Notes: a model not told the origin generated them from the letters alone. A stretch of DNA of 11,347 bases from an uncultured Muribaculaceae bacterium (GCA_910586475.1 CAJUHM010000032.1:4595-15941); one strand, 5' to 3'. Positions 1-7,438 are shown, numbered from the stretch's first letter. A program made the numbers and translations.

Positions 1-1
1 C

Positions 2-298
2 GTCAGCCACGGCCCCGAACCCGCCTATGAAAAAATCGAAGGCGACTGGCTCAGCGACATCCCATATGTTGTTGTCCACCGCCTCGCAGTCGACCCCTCC
101 AGAAGAGGACAGGGCTATGGCCGTATATTCCTTGAATCTGTCGAGACATTTGCCGCCGGAAACGGAATCGGCTCATTCCGCATCGACACCAACCACGACA
201 ACACCGAGATGCTATCCATCCTTTCGCGTCTCGGATTCGAATACTGCGGACTGATCCATGACCACGGCGAGCGAATGGCCTACGAAAAACTAATCTGA
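2..298 (+). CDS. GNAT-family N-acetyltransferase, 3' end only
   Basis: The frame is open from base 2 to the TGA at 296-298, giving the last 98 residues of a protein whose start lies before the window. It carries the acetyl-CoA binding signature of GNAT enzymes: a beta strand ending VHRLAVDP followed by RRGQGYGR, the Q/R-x-x-G-x-G/A pyrophosphate loop, then a helix. The distal segment IDTNHDNTEMLSILSRLGFEYCG is the usual GNAT C-terminal part, in which the N-x-x-M/A helix leads into GF. Such enzymes move an acetyl group from acetyl-CoA to an amine, but the substrate cannot be told from this fragment. Neither a ribosomal-protein acetyltransferase nor a small-molecule one can be excluded. The next gene starts 117 bp downstream behind its own promoter box, so this gene probably ends its own transcript. 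Confidence 0.88.
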   Translation, partial: VSHGPEPAYEKIEGDWLSDIPYVVVHRLAVDPSRRGQGYGRIFLESVETFAAGNGIGSFRIDTNHDNTEMLSILSRLGFEYCGLIHDHGERMAYEKLI

Positions 299-391
299 CC
301 CTTGAGCCCCCGCCCGCCGCACACCATAATGTACAGACTCCCGTCACAAAAAAAATATCCTTGAAACACGGTGATTTTGGAAAAGAATCAC

Positions 392-399
392 TAACTTTG
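392..399 (+). promoter_or_regulatory. Bacteroidetes -7 box (TAACTTTG) for the coiled-coil/zapA unit
   Basis: TAACTTTG is an exact match to the TAnnTTTG -7 element used by the primary sigma factor of Bacteroidetes. No TTG -33 element sits at the usual 19-21 nt spacing; the nearest candidates are TTG at 361-363 (spacer 28) and the TTTG at 376-379 (spacer 12). A start of transcription about 6-8 nt downstream of the box would leave a leader of only about 10 nt before the ATG at 416. Confidence 0.55.
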
Positions 400-415
400 T
401 AGAAAATATGTAAAA

Positions 416-709
416 ATGGCCGCCAATCTGCAGCAACGACTCGAAAGTATCAGAAGCAAAGCCAGCCTCCTTACAGAGCGCTACGTCGATCTTCTTGAAG
501 AAAAGCGTGCTGCCGAAGCAAAAATCGCCCAGCTCCAGTCAACGTTGCAACATCAGCAACAGGAGATTGACCGGCTGCGACAACAGAACGAACAGTTGCG
601 CGTCGTCACAACCCTTTCGCCCAAACGCGAAGATGTGGAGCGAAGTCGTGCCTTTTTATCGCAATTGGTGCGGGACATCGACAAATGCATCGCCGAACTA
701 ACCGAATGA
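416..709 (+). CDS. Small coiled-coil protein encoded upstream of ZapA (possible ZapB-like partner)
   Basis: This is a 97-residue soluble protein with no signal peptide or membrane segment. Residues about 3-65 are a nearly continuous heptad-rich helix (LESIRSK, LLEEKRAAEAKIAQLQ, IDRLRQQNEQLR), strongly predicted by eye as a coiled coil. After the break TTLSPKR there is a second amphipathic helix, residues about 72-97 (FLSQLVRDIDKCIAEL). I do not recognise a named family. The stop is 4 nt before the zapA start, so the two are almost certainly co-transcribed and translationally linked. In gammaproteobacteria ZapB is a small coiled-coil protein that binds ZapA at the FtsZ ring, so a similar role is an attractive inference, but it rests on size, coiled coil and position only. 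The ATG at 416 is chosen because it follows the -7 box closely and begins the helical region. Confidence 0.8.
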   Translation: MAANLQQRLESIRSKASLLTERYVDLLEEKRAAEAKIAQLQSTLQHQQQEIDRLRQQNEQLRVVTTLSPKREDVERSRAFLSQLVRDIDKCIAELTE

Positions 710-713
710 TGCA

Positions 714-1001
714 ATGAAAGATAAACTGGACATAACGCTCAAAATAGCCGGCGTGGAACTCAGCCTGTGCATCGACCGCGACGAAGAACACCTTCTCCGC
801 AGCGTCACAAAACAAGTCAACCATGCCTATGATAAATACAGCGAACTATTCGCCGACCGCTCTTCCGACGAGATTCTGGCGATGGTAACGCTCCTGTTCG
901 CCAAGGGTTTCATCCAGCTGAAAACCCAGATGGCCGAACTTGATTCAACTTTGGAACAATTCGACTCTGAATTGTCGAAATTGTTACGGGAAAACATCTG
1001 A
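714..1001 (+). CDS. zapA: Cell division protein ZapA
   Basis: The 95-residue product matches the ZapA family in length and layout. The N-terminal part (residues about 1-25) has the beta strands LDITLKIAGVELSLCI, followed by helices containing EEHLLRSVTKQVNHAYDKY. The C-terminal half has the helix DEILAMVTLLFAKGFIQLK, which runs into a coiled coil to the end. ZapA proteins form tetramers through this coiled coil and bundle FtsZ protofilaments at mid-cell. The gene is the second in a two-gene unit behind the small coiled-coil gene. In many bacteria zapA is followed by a structured RNA (6S RNA in enterobacteria), which makes the 203-bp gap after it worth attention. The start at 714 is the only ATG close to the upstream stop. 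Confidence 0.9.
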   Translation: MKDKLDITLKIAGVELSLCIDRDEEHLLRSVTKQVNHAYDKYSELFADRSSDEILAMVTLLFAKGFIQLKTQMAELDSTLEQFDSELSKLLRENI

Positions 1002-1204
1002 CTCATGAGCATTTAGCCAACCTTTATCTCCACTTCACCCTGACGGTATCCCTCTTCACCCGATTGCCAGCCGGTCCGGCAAACAGCCCGCTACCCCATT
1101 GCGGAAATGCGCCCGACCACCTGCCGCAGGCCGGGCATATCGACCTGCATTTCACTCATTTAACCAAGAAAACATAAACCGTCAAAATAAATAATATAAA
1201 CAAC
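1002..1204 (+). other. Non-coding gap between zapA and rny with GC-rich hairpins
   Basis: No convincing coding frame lies in these 203 bases. The first half (about 1018-1062) is pyrimidine-rich. A hairpin TTGCC (1064-1068) / GGCAA (1078-1082) follows. A longer imperfect hairpin spans 1104-1153, with outer stem GAAATGC (1104-1110) and GCATTTC (1147-1153), middle stem GCCCG (1111-1115) and CGGGC (1132-1136), and inner stem CCTG (1120-1123) and CAGG (1127-1130). No T-run follows, so it is not an intrinsic terminator. The last 50 bases are A/T-rich and lead into the rny start, but contain no TAnnTTTG box. Position after zapA recalls 6S RNA, yet I could not find the long rod-like pairing between the two ends that 6S RNA needs. 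It could equally be the rny leader. Confidence 0.45.
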
Positions 1205-2752
1205 ATGGAGATAAACATTATAACCTGTGTATTTATAGCCATCATCGCATTGGTTATCGGCATCGTCGTAACCACGATTGTCCAGCGAAACATGGCCAGC
1301 TCGCGTGCCAACGCAATTATCGACGAAGCCCGCAACGAAGCTGAAGTCCTTAAGAAAAACAAACTGCTCGAAGCCCGTGAAGAAGAGCTCAAAATCGTTG
1401 GAGAAGCCGAAAAACAAGCCAACCAGCGCATGCAGAAAATCCAGCAGAACGAAAGCCGGCTCAAACAGCGCGAACTGCAACTCAACCAGCAGCAAAGCGA
1501 AAACCAGCGCGCACGCAACGAAAACGAACAGACAAAAGCTAAACTCAACGACCGCCTCGCAGCAGCCGAAGCACGTCAGAGCGAACTCGACTCGCTGAAA
1601 CTCAAAGCCCAGGAAGAGCTCGAGCGCGTCAGCGGGCTATCATCCGAAGAAGCCAAGGAAAAACTGATCGAATCGCTCAAAGACGAAGCCAAGACAGCCG
1701 CACAGAGCTACATCAACGACATCATGGACGAAGCCAAGCTGACCGCCAACAAAGAAGCCAAACGCATCGTAGTCCAGTCGATACAGCGCGTAGCGACCGA
1801 AACAGCCATCGAAAACTCCGTCACAGTCTTCCAGATTGACTCAGACGAGATAAAAGGACGAATCATCGGACGCGAAGGACGCAACATCCGCGCCCTCGAA
1901 GCCGCAACCGGAATCGAGATCATCGTCGATGACACCCCCGAAGCAATCGTCCTCTCCGGATTTGATCCCGTACGCCGCGAGATCGCACGTCTCGCACTCC
2001 ATCAGCTCGTAACCGACGGACGCATACATCCGGCCCGCATCGAAGAAGTCGTGACAAAAGTACGTCGTCAGGTCGAAGAAGAAATCATCGAAACAGGCAA
2101 ACGCACAGCCATCGACCTCGGCATCCACGGACTCCACCCCGAGCTCGTGCGGCTCGTCGGAAAAATGAAATATCGCTCAAGTTACGGACAGAACCTCCTC
2201 CAGCACTCGCGCGAAACAGCCAACCTCTGTGCCGTAATGGCTTCCGAACTCGGACTGAACCCCAAAAAAGCACGTCGTGCAGGATTGCTCCATGACATAG
2301 GCAAAGTGCCCGATGAAGAGCCCGAACTGCCCCACGCACTCCTCGGAATGAAACTCGCCGAAAAATACAAGGAAAAACCGGAAATCTGCAACGCGATCGG
2401 CGCCCACCACGACGAAGTCGAAATGAGCTCACTGCTCGCCCCGATCGTGCAGGTCTGCGACGCGATCTCCGGCGCACGTCCCGGCGCACGCCGCGAAATG
2501 GTCGAAGCCTACATCAAGCGCCTCAACGACCTCGAGCAGCTCGCCCTCAGCTATCCCGGCGTAATCAAGACCTACGCGATCCAGGCAGGCCGCGAACTCC
2601 GTGTCATTGTCGGAGCAGACAAGATCGACGACGTAGAGACAGAAAAACTGTCGGCAGAAATCGCACGTCGCATCCAGGACGAAATGACCTACCCCGGTCA
2701 GGTGAAAATCACCGTCATACGCGAAACTCGTTCTGTCAGCTTCGCAAAATAA
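1205..2752 (+). CDS. rny: Ribonuclease Y
   Basis: The 515-residue product has the complete RNase Y architecture and usual length. An N-terminal membrane helix (residues about 5-26) anchors it to the inner face of the cytoplasmic membrane. A long charged coiled coil, about 30-165, follows. The KH RNA-binding domain is marked by [10 protein letters not shown] at 218-227. The HD metal-dependent phosphodiesterase domain has H334 (LLQHSRETA), the H363-D364 pair (LLHDIGK) and the H401-H402-D403 cluster. The enzyme makes endonucleolytic cuts that start mRNA decay. The start at 1205 sits after an A-rich stretch without a Shine-Dalgarno sequence, as is normal in this phylum. The stop lies 3 nt before ricT, whose B. 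subtilis relative modulates RNase Y, so the two probably act together. Confidence 0.96.
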   Translation: MEINIITCVFIAIIALVIGIVVTTIVQRNMASSRANAIIDEARNEAEVLKKNKLLEAREEELKIVGEAEKQANQRMQKIQQNESRLKQRELQLNQQQSENQRARNENEQTKAKLNDRLAAAEARQSELDSLKLKAQEELERVSGLSSEEAKEKLIESLKDEAKTAAQSYINDIMDEAKLTANKEAKRIVVQSIQRVATETAIENSVTVFQIDSDEIKGRIIGREGRNIRALEAATGIEIIVDDTPEAIVLSGFDPVRREIARLALHQLVTDGRIHPARIEEVVTKVRRQVEEEIIETGKRTAIDLGIHGLHPELVRLVGKMKYRSSYGQNLLQHSRETANLCAVMASELGLNPKKARRAGLLHDIGKVPDEEPELPHALLGMKLAEKYKEKPEICNAIGAHHDEVEMSSLLAPIVQVCDAISGARPGARREMVEAYIKRLNDLEQLALSYPGVIKTYAIQAGRELRVIVGADKIDDVETEKLSAEIARRIQDEMTYPGQVKITVIRETRSVSFAK

Positions 2753-2755
2753 CGC

Positions 2756-4177
2756 ATGCCTATGGATTCGGAAAAACCAATTATCCCTCAGAACGGCGAC
2801 GACGCGGCGGCTCCGCAACTTGGCAGCGGCGACGAACTGCGCCTGAGCCGGTGTCGCCGGTGTGAGCATCACGACCCGCCACGCGGAAAACTGTCGTGCT
2901 ACGACTGGATGGCCGACATCCCCGGCGCCGCCGACAGCTGCGACATGGTTGAAGTCCAGTTCAAAAACACCCGCAAAGGATTCTTCCTCAACTCGCTCCA
3001 CATACCACTGGAAATTGGCGACACTGTTGCTGTCGAAGCATCTCCCGGCCACGACATCGGACAGATCACACTGACCGGCCCTCTCGTGCGCCGACAGATG
3101 AAACGCGCCAACGTCAAAGCCAACGCCGAAGTGCGGCGCGTGCTACGCAAAGCAAGGCAGGCCGACCTCGAGCGCTTCGAAGAAGCTAAAGCGAAAGAAA
3201 ACGACACAATGATCCGCTCGCGCAAGATCGCCGCCGACCTGAAACTCAACATGAAGATAGGCGACGTCGAATATCAGGGCGACGGCAACAAAGCCATATT
3301 CTACTACATCGCCGACGAACGAGTCGATTTCCGCCAGCTCATCAAAGTACTCGCCGAAACATTCAAGGTAAGAGTCGAAATGAAACAGATCGGCGCCCGC
3401 CAGGAAGCAGGTCGGATCGGCGGAATCGGACCATGCGGACGACCGCTCTGCTGCGCCTCTTGGATGACAAACTTCGTCAGCGTCGGAACCGCAGCCGCAC
3501 GATTCCAGGACATCTCTCTGAACCCACAGAAACTGGCCGGACAGTGCGCAAAACTGAAATGCTGCCTCAACTTCGAAGTCGACGCCTACGTTGAAAGCAT
3601 CAAGCATCTGCCGCCGAAAGACATCCGTCTTGAAACGGCCGACAACACATACTACCACTTCAAATACGACGTCTTCAACCGCACCGTCACCTATTCGACC
3701 GACAAATCAGTCCCGGCCAACCTCATAACGCTGACCGCCGACCGAGCCTTCGAAGTCATCGCAATGAACAAAGCTGGCGAAAAACCGCTGACACTCCTCC
3801 CGGAATCCGAAGCCAACGCCACCGAGAAAAAGCCTTATGCCGACCTCCTGGGGCAGGACAGTATCGCACGATTCGACAACGCCAAAAAGAAGAAAAAACG
3901 CAAGCCGAAATCAAAACAGCCCAAAGAAGGAACTGACGCTCCCCAGCCGACACAGCCTCAGGGACAGCAGCGCCAGAAATCCGACGAAAACCGCTCCGCA
4001 TCGAAAAGCCCCAAGAACCGGCCTGAACGACGCCCGCAGAAAAACGGCAGCGACAGACAGCGCAAACCCGACAGAAACAGAGCGGAAACACCCGGCGAAC
4101 GCAACGGAAACGGCAACCAGCGCCGCGAAGAACGGCGTCAGCAACCCCAATCCCAGAAGCAAAAAAATGACCAGTAA
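2756..4177 (+). CDS. ricT: RicT/YaaT-like PSP1-domain iron-sulfur protein
   Basis: This 473-residue protein has the PSP1/RicT core, residues about 65-345, ending with the GPCGRPLCC motif and a second CAKLKCC motif. Cysteines C227, C232, C233 and C264 (plus C269, C270) have the arrangement that binds an iron-sulfur cluster in the B. subtilis RicA-RicF-RicT complex, which promotes maturation of several transcripts by RNase Y. RicA and RicF are not encoded in this window. The N-terminal extension adds C33, C36, C48 and C62 and a His pair, possibly a further metal site. Residues about 375-473 form a low-complexity tail rich in Lys, Arg, Gln, Asn and Pro, likely disordered and RNA-binding. It follows rny by 3 nt and overlaps gldH by 11 nt. 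A second ATG two codons on (2762) is an alternative start. Confidence 0.9.
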   Translation: MPMDSEKPIIPQNGDDAAAPQLGSGDELRLSRCRRCEHHDPPRGKLSCYDWMADIPGAADSCDMVEVQFKNTRKGFFLNSLHIPLEIGDTVAVEASPGHDIGQITLTGPLVRRQMKRANVKANAEVRRVLRKARQADLERFEEAKAKENDTMIRSRKIAADLKLNMKIGDVEYQGDGNKAIFYYIADERVDFRQLIKVLAETFKVRVEMKQIGARQEAGRIGGIGPCGRPLCCASWMTNFVSVGTAAARFQDISLNPQKLAGQCAKLKCCLNFEVDAYVESIKHLPPKDIRLETADNTYYHFKYDVFNRTVTYSTDKSVPANLITLTADRAFEVIAMNKAGEKPLTLLPESEANATEKKPYADLLGQDSIARFDNAKKKKKRKPKSKQPKEGTDAPQPTQPQGQQRQKSDENRSASKSPKNRPERRPQKNGSDRQRKPDRNRAETPGERNGNGNQRREERRQQPQSQKQKNDQ

Positions 4178-4643
4178 GAAACCGATCGCCCGGTTCATAC
4201 TTTTCGGCTCGATCACTGCAGCGGCAATTGGAGGATGCTCCGACCGACACGACAACTTCGGCCACTTCTCGACACTTCCCGACAAAGGATGGGCCTACAA
4301 TGACACCGTAGCAATCACTGCCGCCGGACTCGACTCGACCGACACTCCGCGCCGCTTCAAGATCGGTGTGCGCCATGACAATGACTACGACTACCGCAAC
4401 CTGATCCTCGAAGTAACCTGTCGTGACGGACGGAAATTCTGGCGTGACACAATCGACATGCAACTGTCCGACATCTACGGAGCATGGCTCGGAAGCGGAA
4501 TCGGCCCGACCTACCAGGCCGAGACAACAGTCTCCCCCTCCGCCCACATCAGCGACAGCACAATAATCTCGATCCGCCACGTCATGAGACTCGACACACT
4601 GCGCGGAATCCGACAGATCGGAGTGATCATCGACAAACCGTAA
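4167..4643 (+). CDS. gldH: GldH-family lipoprotein
   Basis: The ATG at 4167 overlaps the last 11 nt of ricT and opens a 158-residue protein; the same frame runs open upstream inside ricT, but that part is a shadow. It starts with a lipoprotein signal: basic MTSKK, hydrophobic stretch about 9-21, and lipobox I21-G22-G23-C24. The mature protein begins CSDRHD, with the early acidic residues often seen on surface-exported Bacteroidetes lipoproteins. Downstream features fit the GldH family: WAYNDTV near the start of the mature part, YDYRNLILEV, a WRDTIDMQLSD segment and DIYGAWLGSGIG. GldH is needed for gliding in Flavobacterium johnsoniae but is conserved in non-gliding Bacteroidales, where its role is unclear. 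Length matches the family. Its place directly after ricT suggests co-expression. Confidence 0.85.
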   Translation: MTSKKPIARFILFGSITAAAIGGCSDRHDNFGHFSTLPDKGWAYNDTVAITAAGLDSTDTPRRFKIGVRHDNDYDYRNLILEVTCRDGRKFWRDTIDMQLSDIYGAWLGSGIGPTYQAETTVSPSAHISDSTIISIRHVMRLDTLRGIRQIGVIIDKP

Positions 4644-4683
4644 CGTAAACAACACATAACAGCAACGTACCCAATCCGCGTTT

Positions 4684-5853
4684 ATGCAACTCATTCTTCT
4701 CCCTGACAGCGAAGTGACGCGGCGCATCGAAAAAGTGCGCGGCGCAATGGCATCTGCCGGACTCGACGCGGTTCTCATAGCCGACAACGCCAACCTCTAT
4801 TATCTAACCGGACGCGTCTTTGCCGGATATGCCTACATACCCGCAAAGGGCGATCCACTCTACTTCGTACGCCGCCCCGTCAGAATGGAAGGCTGCGGAG
4901 TAATTCCCGTGCGAAAACCCGAACAGATCGCCGAATCGGTCGGAGCAGACACACCCTCATCGCTCGGACTCGAGCTTGACACCATCCCCTATTCACTCGT
5001 CGGACGGTTGAGTGCCATTTTCACTGACACAAAAATCGGCAACGCATCCTCAGTCATGCGTCAGGCAAGAGCCGTCAAGACCCCTGAAGAGTTAAAAAAA
5101 ATCGAAACATCCGGAATCAGACAGACCCACGTCTACTCAATGATCCCGTCACTGTTTCATGAAGGGATGACCGACATCGAGCTCCAGATCGAAATCGAAA
5201 AGGCAAGCCGGCTCGAAGGATGCCTCGGACAGTTCCGAATCGCAGGAAACTCAATGGAACTCTACATGGCCAACCTCCTCTCGGGCGACAACGCCGACAA
5301 TCCGACACCCTACGACTTTGCAATGGGAGGAGAAGGACTCGACCCGTCGCTGCCGGTCGGATGCAACGGATCTGTCATTCGCCGCGGCGAAACAGTCATG
5401 GCCGATATAAACGGAAATTTCACCGGCTACATGACCGACATGACGCGCACATTCCGCGTAGGCGAAATCAGCAGCCTCGCCGAGACGGCCCACCGCTGTT
5501 CGATCGAAATATGCCGTCGCCTCGAGACCGAAGGCAAAAGCGGCGCAAAAGCCAGCGACCTATATGAAATCGCCGTAGACATGGCCCGACAGGCCGGCCT
5601 CCACGACTACTTCATGGGCCACCGTCAGAAAGCAGGATTCATCGGCCACGGAGTCGGAATCGAAATCAACGAACTGCCGGTCATTGCGCCACGAAGCCGC
5701 GACATTCTCGCCGAAAACAACGTCATTGCACTCGAACCCAAATTCGTAATCCCCAAAATCGGTGCGGTCGGAATCGAAAACACCTATGTCGTCACAACGA
5801 CAGGACTCCGAAAACTGACACTCGCACCCGAAGAACTTGAAAATCTGATCTGA
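4684..5853 (+). CDS. M24-family metallopeptidase (Xaa-Pro peptidase type)
   Basis: The 389-residue product has the creatinase-like N-terminal domain (about 1-130, with NLYYLTGRVFAGYAYIP) and the C-terminal pita-bread catalytic domain (about 135-389). All five metal ligands of M24 peptidases are in place: D241 (ADINGNF), D252 (TDMTRTF), H322 (IGHGVGIE), E351 (LEPKF) and E365 (GIENTYVV). Such enzymes use two divalent metal ions to release N-terminal residues next to proline or to split Xaa-Pro dipeptides. The exact specificity (aminopeptidase P or prolidase type) cannot be assigned from motifs alone. No signal peptide is visible, so it is cytoplasmic. It lies 40 nt after gldH, and its TGA stop shares one base with the start of the next gene, indicating translational coupling. 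Confidence 0.9.
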   Translation: MQLILLPDSEVTRRIEKVRGAMASAGLDAVLIADNANLYYLTGRVFAGYAYIPAKGDPLYFVRRPVRMEGCGVIPVRKPEQIAESVGADTPSSLGLELDTIPYSLVGRLSAIFTDTKIGNASSVMRQARAVKTPEELKKIETSGIRQTHVYSMIPSLFHEGMTDIELQIEIEKASRLEGCLGQFRIAGNSMELYMANLLSGDNADNPTPYDFAMGGEGLDPSLPVGCNGSVIRRGETVMADINGNFTGYMTDMTRTFRVGEISSLAETAHRCSIEICRRLETEGKSGAKASDLYEIAVDMARQAGLHDYFMGHRQKAGFIGHGVGIEINELPVIAPRSRDILAENNVIALEPKFVIPKIGAVGIENTYVVTTTGLRKLTLAPEELENLI

Positions 5854-7277
5854 TGAGCGATACACTCACCCGAATCAACCGGAAACCGTTCACAACCGTT
5901 AAAGAAGCCGCCGACGCACTCCAGGTCCCATGCTACGTCGTCGGCGGATATGTCCGTGACCTATTCCTCGGACGGCCGTCGAAAGACATCGACTTCGTCT
6001 GCGTCGGTCACGACAGCGGCATCAGCGTCGCACGCAAAGTCGCCTCACTCTCAGGCAAAGGATCAAACGTGAACATATTCAAAACCTACGGCACCGCTCA
6101 AGTATTCTGCCACGGCCTCGAACTGGAATTCGTGGCTGCGCGACGCGAATCCTACAACCGAGACTCGCGAAACCCGATTGTGGAAACCGGAACACTCAAC
6201 GACGACATCTCCCGACGCGACTTCACCATCAACGCAATGGCCATCAGCGTCAGCGGCGACAACTTCGGCCAGCTCGTCGACATGTTCGGAGGAATGGAAG
6301 ATCTTGAAAAACGGATCATACGCACCCCCCTCGATCCCGACATAACATTCAGCGACGATCCCCTCAGAATGATGCGGGCAGTCCGCTTCGCGACACAGCT
6401 TGACTTCACCATTCTCCCACAGACCCTCGACGCAATCACCCGCAACGCCGAACGCATAAAGATAATTACGACCGAACGCATCACGACCGAACTCAACAAG
6501 ATCATGGGATCGGAAAAACCGTCGATCGGCTGGAAACTGCTTGCCCGCACAGGACTTCTCAAATACATCCTCCCGGAGCTCGACGCAATGAGAGGCGTAG
6601 AAATAATCCACGGTCGAAGCCACAAAGACAACTTCGAACACACCATGCTCGTCCTCGACAGAGTCGCCGCCGCAAGCGACAAACTCTGGCTGCGGTGGGC
6701 AGCACTGCTCCACGACATCGCAAAACCCGTGACCAAACGCTGGATCGAAGGAACCGGATGGACATTCCACAACCACAACTTCATAGGCGCAAAAATGGTC
6801 AAACAGATCTTCCGGAGACTGAGACTGCCGCTGGGCGAACCGATGCGCTACACTCAGAAAATAGTCGAACTCCACATGCGCCCGATCGCACTCGTCGAAG
6901 ACTTCGTCACCGACTCGGCAATCCGCCGGCTCATCACAGACGCAGCCGACGACCTCGACGACCTGATGACACTCTGCCGCGCCGACATCACATCCCGCAA
7001 CCCCGAAAAAGTAAGAACCCATCTGGCAAACTTCGACATGGTCATCCGGAAAATGGCCGACGTCGAAGAACGCGACAACCTCCGCAACTTCCAGCCACCA
7101 GTCCTCGGCGAGGAAATCATGGAAGTCTTCGGACTCCAGCCCTCACGTGAAGTCGGCGACATCAAAGCAGCCATCAAGGAAGCAGTGCTCGAAGGCTCAA
7201 TTCCAAACACCCACGAAGCCGCCTACCAGCTCATGATCCGGATCGGAGAGGAAATGGGCCTCAGACCCCTCAGATAG
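5853..7277 (+). CDS. CCA-adding tRNA nucleotidyltransferase / poly(A)-polymerase family with HD domain
   Basis: This 474-residue protein is a class II nucleotidyltransferase. The head domain has G31-G32-x-V-R-D and the catalytic D45-I-D47 pair. The nucleotide-selecting region carries RRDFTINAMA at 121-130 and DDPLRMMRAVRF at 168-179. A C-terminal HD domain has H263 (FEHTMLVLD) and H287-D288 (LLHDIAKP). The family adds CCA to tRNA 3' ends, without a template, or poly(A) tails to RNA. Sequence motifs alone do not separate CCA-adding from A-adding members, though a single such gene next to translation genes favours tRNA. The ATG overlaps the stop of the M24 gene in an ATGA arrangement. It is the last gene of the rny-led block; no clear intrinsic terminator follows before the thrS promoter. 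Confidence 0.92.
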   Translation: MSDTLTRINRKPFTTVKEAADALQVPCYVVGGYVRDLFLGRPSKDIDFVCVGHDSGISVARKVASLSGKGSNVNIFKTYGTAQVFCHGLELEFVAARRESYNRDSRNPIVETGTLNDDISRRDFTINAMAISVSGDNFGQLVDMFGGMEDLEKRIIRTPLDPDITFSDDPLRMMRAVRFATQLDFTILPQTLDAITRNAERIKIITTERITTELNKIMGSEKPSIGWKLLARTGLLKYILPELDAMRGVEIIHGRSHKDNFEHTMLVLDRVAAASDKLWLRWAALLHDIAKPVTKRWIEGTGWTFHNHNFIGAKMVKQIFRRLRLPLGEPMRYTQKIVELHMRPIALVEDFVTDSAIRRLITDAADDLDDLMTLCRADITSRNPEKVRTHLANFDMVIRKMADVEERDNLRNFQPPVLGEEIMEVFGLQPSREVGDIKAAIKEAVLEGSIPNTHEAAYQLMIRIGEEMGLRPLR

Positions 7278-7376
7278 CGACCCGGCTGTCCACACTCCCG
7301 GAAACAAATCCGCGCGCATTATCCCCGCATTGCAAAAAAACTGACTATCAGCGGTAAAAAAACGGAGCGACAAGCA

Positions 7377-7406
7377 TTGAAATGACAAATAAATAACGTA
7401 AATTTG
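7377..7406 (+). promoter_or_regulatory. Promoter of the thrS-infC-rpmI-rplT operon
   Basis: TTG at 7377-7379 and TAAATTTG at 7399-7406 are separated by 19 nt. This fits the Bacteroidetes housekeeping promoter (TTTG, 19-21 nt, TAnnTTTG) almost exactly and is the best promoter in the window. Transcription would begin near 7412-7414, giving a leader of roughly 58 nt before thrS. Confidence 0.8.
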
Positions 7407-7416
7407 CATTCAGTTT

Positions 7417-7438
7417 CGTCCGGCCTATTGGCCAGACG
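7417..7438 (+). promoter_or_regulatory. Hairpin at the start of the thrS leader
   Basis: CGTC (7417-7420) pairs with GACG (7435-7438) and GGCC (7422-7425) with GGCC (7430-7433), with one C/A mismatch between the two stems and a TATT loop. It would lie within the first few bases of the thrS mRNA. It could stabilise the 5' end or serve as a regulatory site. It has no U-run, so it is not a terminator. No T-box features are seen. Confidence 0.45.

Noticed and set aside
1104..1153. Intrinsic terminator after zapA
   Set aside because: The hairpin is stable, but no T-run follows it on either strand.
2429..3052. Minus-strand frame of 207 codons across the rny-ricT junction
   Set aside because: It overlaps conserved HD-domain and RicT coding sequence and has no domain of its own.
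3837..4166. Upstream part of the open frame that contains gldH
   Set aside because: It lies inside the ricT tail in another frame and is low-complexity Thr/Lys/Asn; the lipoprotein signal begins only at the ATG at 4167.
3756..4793. Minus-strand open frame of 345 codons opposite ricT, gldH and the M24 gene
   Set aside because: It crosses three recognised plus-strand genes and has an odd Cys/Ser/Arg-rich composition; a coding-frame shadow.
6063..7022. Long minus-strand open frame of 319 codons opposite the nucleotidyltransferase gene
   Set aside because: It is a shadow of the strongly biased codons of the plus-strand gene, whose motifs are intact across the whole span; the shadow protein is Cys-, His- and Val-rich with no recognisable domain.
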